From NCBI GenBank assembly GCA_902766815.1, contig CACXEZ010000098.1, positions 1 through 8,861 of the forward strand: DNA of 8,861 nt, in the 5' to 3' direction. Both the position numbers and the translations under genes were made by a program. Source of the stretch: an uncultured Erysipelotrichaceae bacterium (lineage in GTDB: Bacteria > Bacillota_I > Bacilli_A > RF39 > UBA660). The notes beneath the pieces were generated by a model. That model searched no databases and was not told the origin of the DNA. It was given only the letters and a program-made list of their open reading frames with translations. Positions 1 to 6,745 of this stretch are shown here, in pieces. How positions within the stretch are numbered: the stretch's first letter is position 1; the number at the start of each line of letters is the position of its first letter.

Positions 1-2
1 AC

Positions 3-33
3 AATAAAAATAGATTAGATATCTAACCTATTT
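3..33 (-). terminator. Rho-independent terminator of truA
   Basis: Read on the minus strand, a 12-bp inverted repeat begins at the last base of the truA stop codon (arms 21-32 and 9-20; all pairs Watson-Crick except one G-U). It is followed by a run of five U and further A/U bases. The centre is self-complementary, so the real loop is probably about four bases (AUAU). Position directly behind the stop codon and the U-tract make this the likely 3' end of the murE-murF-truA transcript. Confidence 0.75.
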
Positions 34-772
34 AATACAAAACATCCTTTAAATAAAGTCCCTCAGGATTAGCTGTCTTACCAGCCATAGTTCTATCCTC
101 ACTCTTTAATATTTCAATAATTTCTTCACTTCTTCTTTTACCTTCACCAATTTCTATTAAAGTACCAACAATATTTCTGACCATATATCTTAAAAAGCCA
201 GTACCAATAAACACCAGTGTAATCTCATTAACATCCTTTAAATCTCGAATCATATTAGTTTGTGATAAAGTTCTAACATAATCATCTTTTTCTTCATCAA
301 CCTTTGTAAAAGCCTTAAAACTATGTGTTCCTTCCAAATATTTCATCGCTCTCTGCATTTCTGCAACATCTAACTTCTTATTATGCTGATAAACATATTT
401 TCTCTCTAAAGGATTATATTCACCCATATTAATTAAATATACATATTCTTTTCCAGTAGCATCAAATCTAGCATGAAAATTATCCGAAACACTCTCCAAT
501 GTTTTAATATGAATATCTTCTGGTAACATAGAATTCATACTATGTAATAATTTATCACAATCAAGCTCTACCTCTAAATCAAAATGAGCTTTCTGATTCA
601 TCGCATGAACTCCTGCATCTGTCCTACCAGATGCCACTACACTAACATCCTTATCCCCATTTAATTTTTTTAAAACACTTTCCAACTCTCCTTGTACGGT
701 CCTATCCCTAGGTTGCCTCTGATATCCTTTAAAATCACTACCATCATAAGAAAATGTCATAAAATATCTCAT
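32..772 (-). CDS. truA: tRNA pseudouridine(38-40) synthase TruA
   Basis: Isomerises uridine to pseudouridine at positions 38-40 of the tRNA anticodon stem-loop; cytoplasmic. The 246-residue length is normal for TruA. The N-terminal motif YDGSDFKGYQRQ (9-20) and the catalytic loop ASGRTDAGVHA (47-57) are intact; D52 is the predicted nucleophile. GTHSFKAF and GFLRYMVRNIVGTL in the C-terminal half are typical family motifs. I place the start at ATG 772, because AGAGG lies 11 bases upstream and the family's first strand (MRYFMTFSYDG) begins there. The longer start at 805 has no ribosome site and would sit almost on the predicted transcription start. The gene is 76 bases downstream of murF, with its own promoter between them, and ends in a hairpin terminator. 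No broken residues or unusual composition seen. Confidence 0.96.
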   Translation of the reverse strand: MRYFMTFSYDGSDFKGYQRQPRDRTVQGELESVLKKLNGDKDVSVVASGRTDAGVHAMNQKAHFDLEVELDCDKLLHSMNSMLPEDIHIKTLESVSDNFHARFDATGKEYVYLINMGEYNPLERKYVYQHNKKLDVAEMQRAMKYLEGTHSFKAFTKVDEEKDDYVRTLSQTNMIRDLKDVNEITLVFIGTGFLRYMVRNIVGTLIEIGEGKRRSEEIIEILKSEDRTMAGKTANPEGLYLKDVLY

Positions 773-819
773 TATATATACTACCTCTTTCCAAGAAAAC
801 CCCATTTATACTTAACACA

Positions 820-848
820 AGTATATCTTTTTTTTTAAACTTTTTCAA
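820..848 (-). promoter_or_regulatory. Sigma-A-type promoter for truA
   Basis: On the minus strand, TTGAAA (848-843), a 17-base spacer (842-826) and TATACT (825-820) form a near-consensus housekeeping promoter. The -35 box starts immediately after the TAG stop of murF. Transcription would start near 813, giving a leader of about 40 bases before ATG 772. The A-tract inside the spacer (836-828) is common in AT-rich Firmicute promoters. No terminator separates murF from truA, so read-through from murF is also possible. Confidence 0.7.
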
Positions 849-2219
849 CTACATTTTCATCATTTTATCGACAACATTAGATAAATGAATTCCATGTGAT
901 CCCTTAACCAAGACAATATCATGACTATCTAAACAATTATTCAAAAAAGAATAACTATCACTTTCTTTACCAAAATGAATTACTTTATCTTTACTCATAC
1001 CAAGTTCTATCACTCTAATATCTATTTGTTTAGAAAATTCCCCTATAGTGATTAATATATCAACTTCACTATTTATAACAATATCTCCCAAACTTCTATG
1101 CAAAGAAGAAGAATACTCACCTAATTCTAGCATATCCCCCAAAATAGCTATTCTTCTTTTATCCTTAACATGACCAAGTAATTCCACAGAAGCCTTCATA
1201 GAATCAAAATTAGCATTATAAGTATCATCAATAATAGTAATACCACTCTTACTTATTTTTCTCTCTAACCTATGACTACTTAACTTAAAGTCTTTAATAC
1301 CTCTTTTGATACTTTCATCACTAATACCTAAAATATTTCCAACAGCATAAGCAACCAATGAATTATAAATAAAAGCCTTACCACCAACATTAACCTGAAT
1401 ATCACAACTAATATCTTCTATATTAAACTTACTTTCAAAAGCATCTTCCTGAATATTAATAGCCCTATAGTCACTCTTTTGATCAATAGATACAGTTTTT
1501 ACATCATAAACCTGACCTAATTCTTTTTCTACCCAACAAAGCATATCATTATCTACATTAATAACAACATCCTTACCATTCATACCTTCTAATATTTCTA
1601 ACTTAGCCTTCAAAATATTTTCTCTACTCCCTAAATTACCAATATGAGCAGTTCCAACATTCGTAATCACAGAAATAGTTGGTTTGGCAATATCACTTAA
1701 TAATGCTATTTCCCTTAGGTGATTCATTCCCATTTCAACAACCAATACTTCCTCATCTTTATGACTCAAAATAGTTAATGGTACTCCAATATGGTTATTA
1801 TAATTACCTTCCGTTTTATGAACCCTATACTTTGTACTAATCACACTAGCTATCATATCTTTGGTACTAGTCTTCCCTACGCTCCCCGTAACCGCCACCA
1901 CGGGAATATTCATAAGACTCCTTTTATATTTAGCAAGACTCTGTAAACACACCAAAGTATCATCAACTACTACAACAGCACAGTCCAAATAATTAGCATC
2001 TACTTCTTTATCAATAACACAAACACTAGCTCCCTTATCTATTGCATCCTGATAATAATCACTACCATTCGCTCTCTCACCACAAAGTCCAATATATACA
2101 TCATTTTTTTCGATAACTCTAGTATCTGTAACAACTCTACCTAACTTTAAATCCTCATTCCCACATAAAATTGTACCATTACATAAGCGTACAATATCCT
2201 TAACATATAAGTCATACAT
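849..2219 (-). CDS. murF: UDP-MurNAc-tripeptide:D-Ala-D-Ala ligase MurF
   Basis: ATP-dependent cytoplasmic Mur ligase that adds D-Ala-D-Ala to UDP-MurNAc-tripeptide, giving the pentapeptide precursor of peptidoglycan. Seen, numbered from the chosen start (456 residues, usual size): an N-terminal UDP-substrate domain, P-loop TGSVGKTST (111-119), EGNYNN (137-142), EMGMNH (162-167), NVGTAHIGN (187-195), a conserved Lys in the KAKLE segment (about 206, expected carbamylated), the MurF hallmark DDTYNAN at 331-337, and GDMLELGE (361-368). The Pro that usually follows DDTYNAN is Phe here. The start at 2219 is preferred over the in-frame ATG at 2228, because AGGAG directly abuts 2228 but lies nine bases from 2219. 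Only 15 bases separate it from the murE stop, so the two are co-transcribed and probably translationally linked. Confidence 0.97.
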   Translation of the reverse strand: MYDLYVKDIVRLCNGTILCGNEDLKLGRVVTDTRVIEKNDVYIGLCGERANGSDYYQDAIDKGASVCVIDKEVDANYLDCAVVVVDDTLVCLQSLAKYKRSLMNIPVVAVTGSVGKTSTKDMIASVISTKYRVHKTEGNYNNHIGVPLTILSHKDEEVLVVEMGMNHLREIALLSDIAKPTISVITNVGTAHIGNLGSRENILKAKLEILEGMNGKDVVINVDNDMLCWVEKELGQVYDVKTVSIDQKSDYRAINIQEDAFESKFNIEDISCDIQVNVGGKAFIYNSLVAYAVGNILGISDESIKRGIKDFKLSSHRLERKISKSGITIIDDTYNANFDSMKASVELLGHVKDKRRIAILGDMLELGEYSSSLHRSLGDIVINSEVDILITIGEFSKQIDIRVIELGMSKDKVIHFGKESDSYSFLNNCLDSHDIVLVKGSHGIHLSNVVDKMMKM

Positions 2220-2228
2220 ATACTTCAT

Positions 2229-2233
2229 CTCCT
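2229..2233 (-). promoter_or_regulatory. Ribosome binding site that sets the murF start
   Basis: AGGAG (minus strand, 2233-2229) lies in the short gap after the murE TAA. It touches the ATG at 2228 with no spacer, but is nine bases from the second in-frame ATG at 2219, which is the better initiation geometry. The murF protein should therefore lack the first three residues of the longest reading. Confidence 0.7.
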
Positions 2234-2234
2234 A

Positions 2235-3725
2235 TTATATAATACCCAATCTATCTTTCTCTTCCTTTGATAAACTATCTAATATCTCTTTAATAACCAC
2301 TCTCTCATCAAAAGGATATCGAACCCCTTCTATCTCTTGATAATCTTCATGCCCCTTTCCTAAGATCAGAACAATATCTCCATCATGTGCATTAACAATA
2401 CTATATCGAATAGCCTCTCTTCTATCAGGAATAATGACATACTTACCATCTGTCTTCTTCATACCAATCAATATATCTTCTATAATCTTATTATTATCCT
2501 CATATCTAGGATTATCAGCCGTTAATACACTTAAATCAGCATACTTACCACTAACCTCTCCACAATCAAATCTTCTTTGAGGACTACGATTACCTCCACA
2601 TCCAAACACTGTAACAATTCGCTTTGGATGACTCTCTTTCATAGTAACCAAAACATTCTCCATCGCAATACCCTGATAAGCATAATCAATAAGTACATGA
2701 AATTTACTAGATACATTAACAGGTTCTAATCTCCCCTTAACAGAAACATTAACAAGACTTTTTTTAATATCCTCTACATCAACCCCCAACATAGAACTAA
2801 CAACAATAGCCGCCAAAGCATTATATGCCGTAAAAGCTCCCGGTATACTTACCTTAAAACTATCCTTAATCTTGCCATCAGTCTCCATCACAATACCAAT
2901 AAAACTAGACTCCAACATATTCTTACTACCAACTAACTTATAATCAGCCTTACTATCATACCCATAAGTAGTAATATCCCCACTACAATTCTTACTCATA
3001 TACTCATAATATTCACTATCTAAATTAAAAATACCATGCTTACATTGCTTAAATAACAAACCCTTACAATACTTATAATCATCAAAATCAGGATGCTCAT
3101 CATCACCAACATGATCTAAACTAAGATTAGTAAATACCGCATAATCAAATATAACATTACTCCATCTCTTTAACTTTAAAGATTGACTAGATATTTCCAT
3201 AACCAAATACTTAACACCATGATCAAGCATTTCCCTCATATATTTAAAAACATCATAACTCTCAGGAGAAGTATTCATCGTATGATAAAACTTATCTTGA
3301 TAAAATACACCCATTGTACCAATCAAACCACATGAAATACCACTATCCTCTAAAATCTTCTTAACCATAGTAGAAGTAGTAGTTTTCCCCTTAGTACCAG
3401 TAATCGCAACAACAGTCATTTCCTCATCCGGATATCTAAATAAAGTCCTAGATAACTTAGATAAATCAGTTCTAGTATCTTCTAATTGAATCACTGTAGC
3501 ATCATCATCTACCTCTATCTCATTCTCTACAATAAAACATTTACATCCATTCTCTATTGCCTTATCAACATAATCATGCCCATCAACACGAAATCCCCTT
3601 AACGCAACAAAAGCTGTATTTTCATTAACCTTTCTAGAATCATACGCAATATCAGAAAGCTCTAAATCTAAATCACCTTTCACTAATTTATAATCTACAT
3701 CTTTAAGTAGTTCTCTTAATTTCAT
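2235..3725 (-). CDS. murE: UDP-MurNAc-L-Ala-D-Glu ligase MurE (meso-DAP type likely)
   Basis: ATP-dependent addition of the third stem-peptide residue to UDP-MurNAc-dipeptide; cytoplasmic, the step before MurF. Numbered from the chosen start (496 residues): P-loop GTKGKTTT (110-117), NTSPES (151-156), a Lys at 221 in the YCKGLLF segment (expected carbamylated), GRLEPV (331-336), DNPR (404-407) and GKGHE (456-460). DNPR is the signature usually tied to meso-diaminopimelate rather than lysine; that specificity is inferred. Two sites differ from the commonest form: ME-x-SSH is MEISSQS (176-182), and DYAHTPD is DYAYQGI (347-353). The longest reading starts at GTG 3734, but AGAGG overlaps that codon and lies eight bases before ATG 3725. 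First gene of the mur transcript. Confidence 0.95.
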   Translation of the reverse strand: MKLRELLKDVDYKLVKGDLDLELSDIAYDSRKVNENTAFVALRGFRVDGHDYVDKAIENGCKCFIVENEIEVDDDATVIQLEDTRTDLSKLSRTLFRYPDEEMTVVAITGTKGKTTTSTMVKKILEDSGISCGLIGTMGVFYQDKFYHTMNTSPESYDVFKYMREMLDHGVKYLVMEISSQSLKLKRWSNVIFDYAVFTNLSLDHVGDDEHPDFDDYKYCKGLLFKQCKHGIFNLDSEYYEYMSKNCSGDITTYGYDSKADYKLVGSKNMLESSFIGIVMETDGKIKDSFKVSIPGAFTAYNALAAIVVSSMLGVDVEDIKKSLVNVSVKGRLEPVNVSSKFHVLIDYAYQGIAMENVLVTMKESHPKRIVTVFGCGGNRSPQRRFDCGEVSGKYADLSVLTADNPRYEDNNKIIEDILIGMKKTDGKYVIIPDRREAIRYSIVNAHDGDIVLILGKGHEDYQEIEGVRYPFDERVVIKEILDSLSKEEKDRLGII

Positions 3726-3733
3726 TATCATCA

Positions 3734-3738
3734 CCTCT
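3734..3738 (-). promoter_or_regulatory. Ribosome binding site that sets the murE start
   Basis: AGAGG (minus strand, 3738-3734), continuing into GGTGA, matches the 16S rRNA tail. It precedes a cluster of possible starts, GTG 3734, ATG 3731 and ATG 3725. Only 3725 has a normal spacer (eight bases), so translation most likely begins with MKLRELL. Confidence 0.7.
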
Positions 3739-3858
3739 AATTTTCCTTACTATATTCTATACTTATGTAATCTTTTTTATAAGTATTATTTTTTCAATCA
3801 CGCTAATAATTTACATCTAACACAATACTTAACAAAATTAAGATTTATAATTAACTTT

Positions 3859-3887
3859 ATTATACTATAAAATAAAAATAAATTTAA
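3859..3887 (-). promoter_or_regulatory. Predicted promoter of the murE-murF operon
   Basis: On the minus strand, a perfect TATAAT (3864-3859) is preceded at 17 bases by a poor -35 candidate, TTAAAT (3887-3882). The -10 sits inside AGTATAATAAAG, the same 12-mer that carries the -10 of the divergent plus-strand gene. A start near 3852 would give a murE leader of about 127 bases. The weak -35 leaves room for an activator or for a different promoter nearer murE, but I found no better match there. Confidence 0.45.
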
Positions 3888-3895
3888 TAAAAATA

Positions 3896-3924
3896 AGTAC
3901 AAATTTCAAAAATTAAAGTATAAT
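3896..3924 (+). promoter_or_regulatory. Predicted promoter of the serine hydrolase gene
   Basis: Perfect -10 TATAAT (3919-3924), with AGTACA (3896-3901) as a partial -35 at a 17-base spacing (matches only in the last three bases). Transcription would begin near 3931, just before the AAAGGAG ribosome site (3932-3938), giving a very short leader of about 17 bases before ATG 3948. Confidence 0.55.
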
Positions 3925-3947
3925 AAAGAACAAAGGAGCGATACATC

Positions 3948-5336
3948 ATGAATCATTATCTATTAAACAGTGAAAAAAACAGAATAAATATATTATTAGA
4001 TGCTATAGAAAACAATTTATATCAAATTAACACTCTCTTCCTAAAAGAACAATTTACGAATCTTATTAGAGACAATAAAGATGCCTCAATAGAAGATATA
4101 TTAAATAATTTATTAGAAAATTTAAACAAAGAAATGACCCCCCTACTAGACAACAACCTAACTTTAGGCACACAATTTGGAATCAAAAATAATTATTTTG
4201 AAATAGAATCATATGGCGGATACTATTTATCTAAAAATAATCTATATAACATCAACATAGATACCTTATTCTCCTTTGACTCCATTAGTAAAATAATAAC
4301 ATCTATCATAACCATGTACCAAGTAAGAAATAAAATATTTACCCTAGACACAACTATCAGCCAATATAACAACAACTATAACCTAGACGCACCAATCAAA
4401 TCCATCTTAAAATTTACAGCCCATATCAAAACAAAACAAAGAATTGATAACCTATCTAAAGAAGAAACTATTTCTCTATTAAAAGAATGTAAAGAAAATC
4501 TTATAGATAAGCAACAATATAAAAATTATTATAAATATAACGATATTGGTTATATGATATTAAGACAAATCATTCCAAACTTCTTAAGTGAATTAGACAG
4601 TTTATTACTCAACATTGATAATAAAAACCTAACTTACAAAAATAAAGTTTCCAACATAACAGGTGGAAAAATTGGTGAAGAAAACATAACACCAGATCCA
4701 AAAGGAAGAGAAATAACTTTTCCAGGACATACAGGATTATATGGAAATATTACTGGATTATTAAATTTATTTTCTAAAATAACAGAAACCAGCTCTATCC
4801 TAACAGAAGAAGAAAAAAATATATTACTAAAACAACCCTATCAAGATCCAATTGTTTATAACCTAGATGGCACCCCAAAAATAGCCAGAAGTAATAATCC
4901 AGAATATATTACAAAAGTAGCAGGACTATTCAGAATGCCCTATGGAACCAAACCACCTTACAACAAACCAACAGACTTTAACGTATCAAATAGCACCACA
5001 AGAAATGTTAAAGCAAGTGCTGGAACCTGTGGAAGTTGGGTTACAAACGATAACCTATCTTTCGAAAATATGTTTGGCAGTTATACAGCAGGCATCCTTA
5101 CTAATCCTTATTCATTTGTAGAAAACAAAAAATACCCAAATAAAATAAATAAACTACCAAATACACCCCTAGAAGTAAACGAAAAAGGAGTCATCATCAA
5201 CTATCTAAAAACACTAAATAAATATAAAGAAATTCTAACTAACTATGCTATCTTACTAGAATTAATAACAGAATATATAAAACAAGAACATAAAGAACAA
5301 TTATTACCAAAAAAATTAGTAAAAAAAATAATTTAA
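3948..5336 (+). CDS. Serine hydrolase, beta-lactamase/class C PBP-like family
   Basis: A 462-residue protein with the class C beta-lactamase/esterase fold pattern. S112-x-x-K115 (SISK, after TLFSFD) is the acylation motif. Y197-N-D199 followed by IGYMIL matches the Y-S-D-x-G-F form of the second motif. GHTGLYGNITGLLNLF (260-275), after DPKGREI, resembles the family's GHAGLFSTAxDLAKF segment. The last motif, normally H-x-G, is not clear: the best candidate is AGTCGSW (358-364), which lacks the His. The first 70 residues are polar and helical. No signal peptide or membrane segment is visible, so it is probably cytoplasmic, unlike most PBP relatives. Substrate unknown: a peptidase, esterase or amidase is possible, and resistance to beta-lactams should not be assumed. 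AAAGGAG lies nine bases before the ATG. Rich in Asn/Lys/Ile, on the lagging strand, monocistronic. Confidence 0.8.
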   Translation: MNHYLLNSEKNRINILLDAIENNLYQINTLFLKEQFTNLIRDNKDASIEDILNNLLENLNKEMTPLLDNNLTLGTQFGIKNNYFEIESYGGYYLSKNNLYNINIDTLFSFDSISKIITSIITMYQVRNKIFTLDTTISQYNNNYNLDAPIKSILKFTAHIKTKQRIDNLSKEETISLLKECKENLIDKQQYKNYYKYNDIGYMILRQIIPNFLSELDSLLLNIDNKNLTYKNKVSNITGGKIGEENITPDPKGREITFPGHTGLYGNITGLLNLFSKITETSSILTEEEKNILLKQPYQDPIVYNLDGTPKIARSNNPEYITKVAGLFRMPYGTKPPYNKPTDFNVSNSTTRNVKASAGTCGSWVTNDNLSFENMFGSYTAGILTNPYSFVENKKYPNKINKLPNTPLEVNEKGVIINYLKTLNKYKEILTNYAILLELITEYIKQEHKEQLLPKKLVKKII

Positions 5337-5366
5337 GTTGAATTCCCCTTAAATTATTTTTTATTT
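5321..5366. terminator. Bidirectional terminator between convergent genes
   Basis: Perfect 15-bp stem, arms 5323-5337 and 5348-5362, with a ten-base loop. The T-run on the right serves the plus-strand hydrolase; the run of eight A at 5321-5328 becomes U on the minus strand and serves the transporter gene. Both stop codons lie inside the stem: plus-strand TAA at 5334-5336 in the left arm, minus-strand TAA at 5356-5354 in the right arm. Confidence 0.85.
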
Positions 5367-6610
5367 ATTTTCTTACTCATCCAATTCCTTCCATCTACTA
5401 TTCTACTAACCAACATAGAAGAAGCATCATCACCAACAACATTTAAAACAGTAGCAGGTGCATCAATAATTGTAGCAATCATAGTAAGAATTGGCAAAGC
5501 TCCCATAGGATAACCTAAGATACTAATAATTAAAGTCTCAGAAATAGTACCTCCTCCAATAGGGACTGCTGTAATTAACAAATTAGCAAGTAATGCCACC
5601 ACTAATATTTTACCAAATCCAAATATTCCACTTATATTAGTATCAAATAAACATACTAAAAACATAATCTTAAAAACACTACCAATAATAGAACCATCCT
5701 TATGAAAACTAGTTCCCATAGGAATAACTGTTTCAGCAATATCATCAGATACACCTATATTTTTAGATGTCTCTACATTAACAGGAATACACGCTGCAGA
5801 TGAACAAGTAGATAATGCTGTCAAAGTAGCAGGAATAATGTTTTTCCAAAAAGATTGAACTCCTCTTTTACCTCCTGCAATATAAGCATAAATCGTATAT
5901 ACCACAAAATAGAACAAAATTGCTACTACTGTATAAATAATAAACGTTTTAAGATATCCTACCGCTATACTAGCCCCATAAGTACCAACCAAAGCAGCAA
6001 AATAAGCACCTATACCAATTGGAGCATAATACATAATAAGTTCCACAAACTTCATAACAACTTCTTGAAAACCAATCAACACATTGATAACAACCTCTCC
6101 TTTATCACCAGCTTTACGAATACAAATACCAAACAAAATCGAAAATAAAACTAACGCGATAATATGCTCTTTAGACAATAATTCACCAAAATCATTAACC
6201 GTAATAGCTTGAACAGTTCTATCAAGTAAGTTTAATTCTAACTTCTCACTTTTAGTATCTAAAGTTAAAGAATCAATAATCTTTGCACCATCACTTCCCT
6301 TTACCAAAGGCATAAAATAAGTACTACCAATTCCAATCAATACAGCAACCAAAGAAGTAACAACAAACACAAAAACAATAGACCACATAATCTTACTTAA
6401 TCTCTTTGGTTCCTTCATCTTAGCAATAGAAGTAGTAATAGTCAAAAAAACAAGTGGAACAATAACAACAAATAACAAATTCAAGAAAATTTCTCCAAAA
6501 GGAGATAACACCTTAGCATCTTCCCCAAATACAATTCCTACCACTGCTCCAATAATAATAGATAGAATTAAAATTAAACTCCCCTTATAATTTTTCCATA
6601 ATTTTTTCAT
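5354..6610 (-). CDS. Dicarboxylate/amino acid:cation symporter (DAACS family)
   Basis: A 418-residue multi-span membrane protein of the GltP/EAAT-type fold, normal in length. Re-entrant loop HP1 is seen as ALSTCSSAACIP (265-276), HP2 as VPIGGG (349-354), and TM8 as DAPATVLNVVGD (383-394). The TM7 motif, usually N-M-D-G-T, reads H303-K-D-G306-S, so the methionine and asparagine that help bind sodium in the archaeal homologue are His and Lys. In TM8 the arginine that binds an acidic side chain is Ala386, while the Asp, Thr, Asn and last Asp are kept. Uptake of a small organic or amino acid is likely from the family; an acidic substrate is doubtful and the coupling ion is uncertain. Start ATG 6610, with GAGGAGG about ten bases upstream. 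Own promoter; shares a terminator with the convergent gene. Confidence 0.9.
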   Translation of the reverse strand: MKKLWKNYKGSLILILSIIIGAVVGIVFGEDAKVLSPFGEIFLNLLFVVIVPLVFLTITTSIAKMKEPKRLSKIMWSIVFVFVVTSLVAVLIGIGSTYFMPLVKGSDGAKIIDSLTLDTKSEKLELNLLDRTVQAITVNDFGELLSKEHIIALVLFSILFGICIRKAGDKGEVVINVLIGFQEVVMKFVELIMYYAPIGIGAYFAALVGTYGASIAVGYLKTFIIYTVVAILFYFVVYTIYAYIAGGKRGVQSFWKNIIPATLTALSTCSSAACIPVNVETSKNIGVSDDIAETVIPMGTSFHKDGSIIGSVFKIMFLVCLFDTNISGIFGFGKILVVALLANLLITAVPIGGGTISETLIISILGYPMGALPILTMIATIIDAPATVLNVVGDDASSMLVSRIVDGRNWMSKKINKK

Positions 6611-6635
6611 TATATTTTTTCCTCCTCTTACTAAT

Positions 6636-6664
6636 ATTATAATAAATTAAATTATTTTTACCAC
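6636..6664 (-). promoter_or_regulatory. Predicted promoter of the DAACS transporter
   Basis: Minus-strand TATAAT (6641-6636), with TGGTAA (6663-6658, 16-base spacer) or GTGGTA (6664-6659, 17-base spacer) as the -35. Both are only half-consensus. The -35 area falls in GTGGTGGTGGT, a G-rich patch that stands out in this AT-rich intergenic region and could be a regulator site; that last point is conjecture. Confidence 0.5.
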
Positions 6665-6715
6665 CACCACTTTTCCACAGAATAAAAAGTTACCTCCCAC
6701 TAAATACCCAAGATA

Positions 6716-6724
6716 TGATATACT
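6716..6724 (+). promoter_or_regulatory. Extended -10 promoter of the Sel1-repeat gene
   Basis: TGATATACT (6716-6724) is an extended -10 (TG-n-TATACT). There is no recognisable -35 at 17 bases, as expected for extended -10 promoters. The ribosome site AAGGA (6731-6735) follows at once, so the leader is very short, like that of the other plus-strand gene. Confidence 0.5.
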
Positions 6725-6745
6725 AATAAAAAGGAATGTGATACA

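Larger units (their letters stand above)
3855..3928. repeat. 12-bp inverted repeat carrying two divergent -10 boxes
   Basis: CTTTATTATACT (3855-3866) and its exact reverse complement AGTATAATAAAG (3917-3928) are separated by 50 bases. Each arm includes a TATAAT, one facing murE and the other facing the plus-strand hydrolase gene. The simplest reading is two similar promoters back to back. A shared operator is possible, but there is no further evidence for one. Confidence 0.55.

Noticed and set aside
773..805. Longer TruA start at ATG 805
   Set aside because: No ribosome site upstream, the added residues are outside the family, and the ATG lies only about eight bases after the predicted transcription start; AGAGG instead serves ATG 772.
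808..3834. Shared 10-mer TGTTAAGTAT in the leaders of truA (817-808) and murE (3834-3825)
   Set aside because: It lies at different places relative to the promoters, is A/T rich, and a single pair of 10-mers in AT-rich leaders may well be chance.
5855..6148. Plus-strand open frame of 97 codons
   Set aside because: It lies wholly inside the well-supported DAACS transporter gene on the other strand, has no ribosome site of note, and its low-complexity Asn/Thr/Ser content is what the antisense of such a gene gives in this composition.
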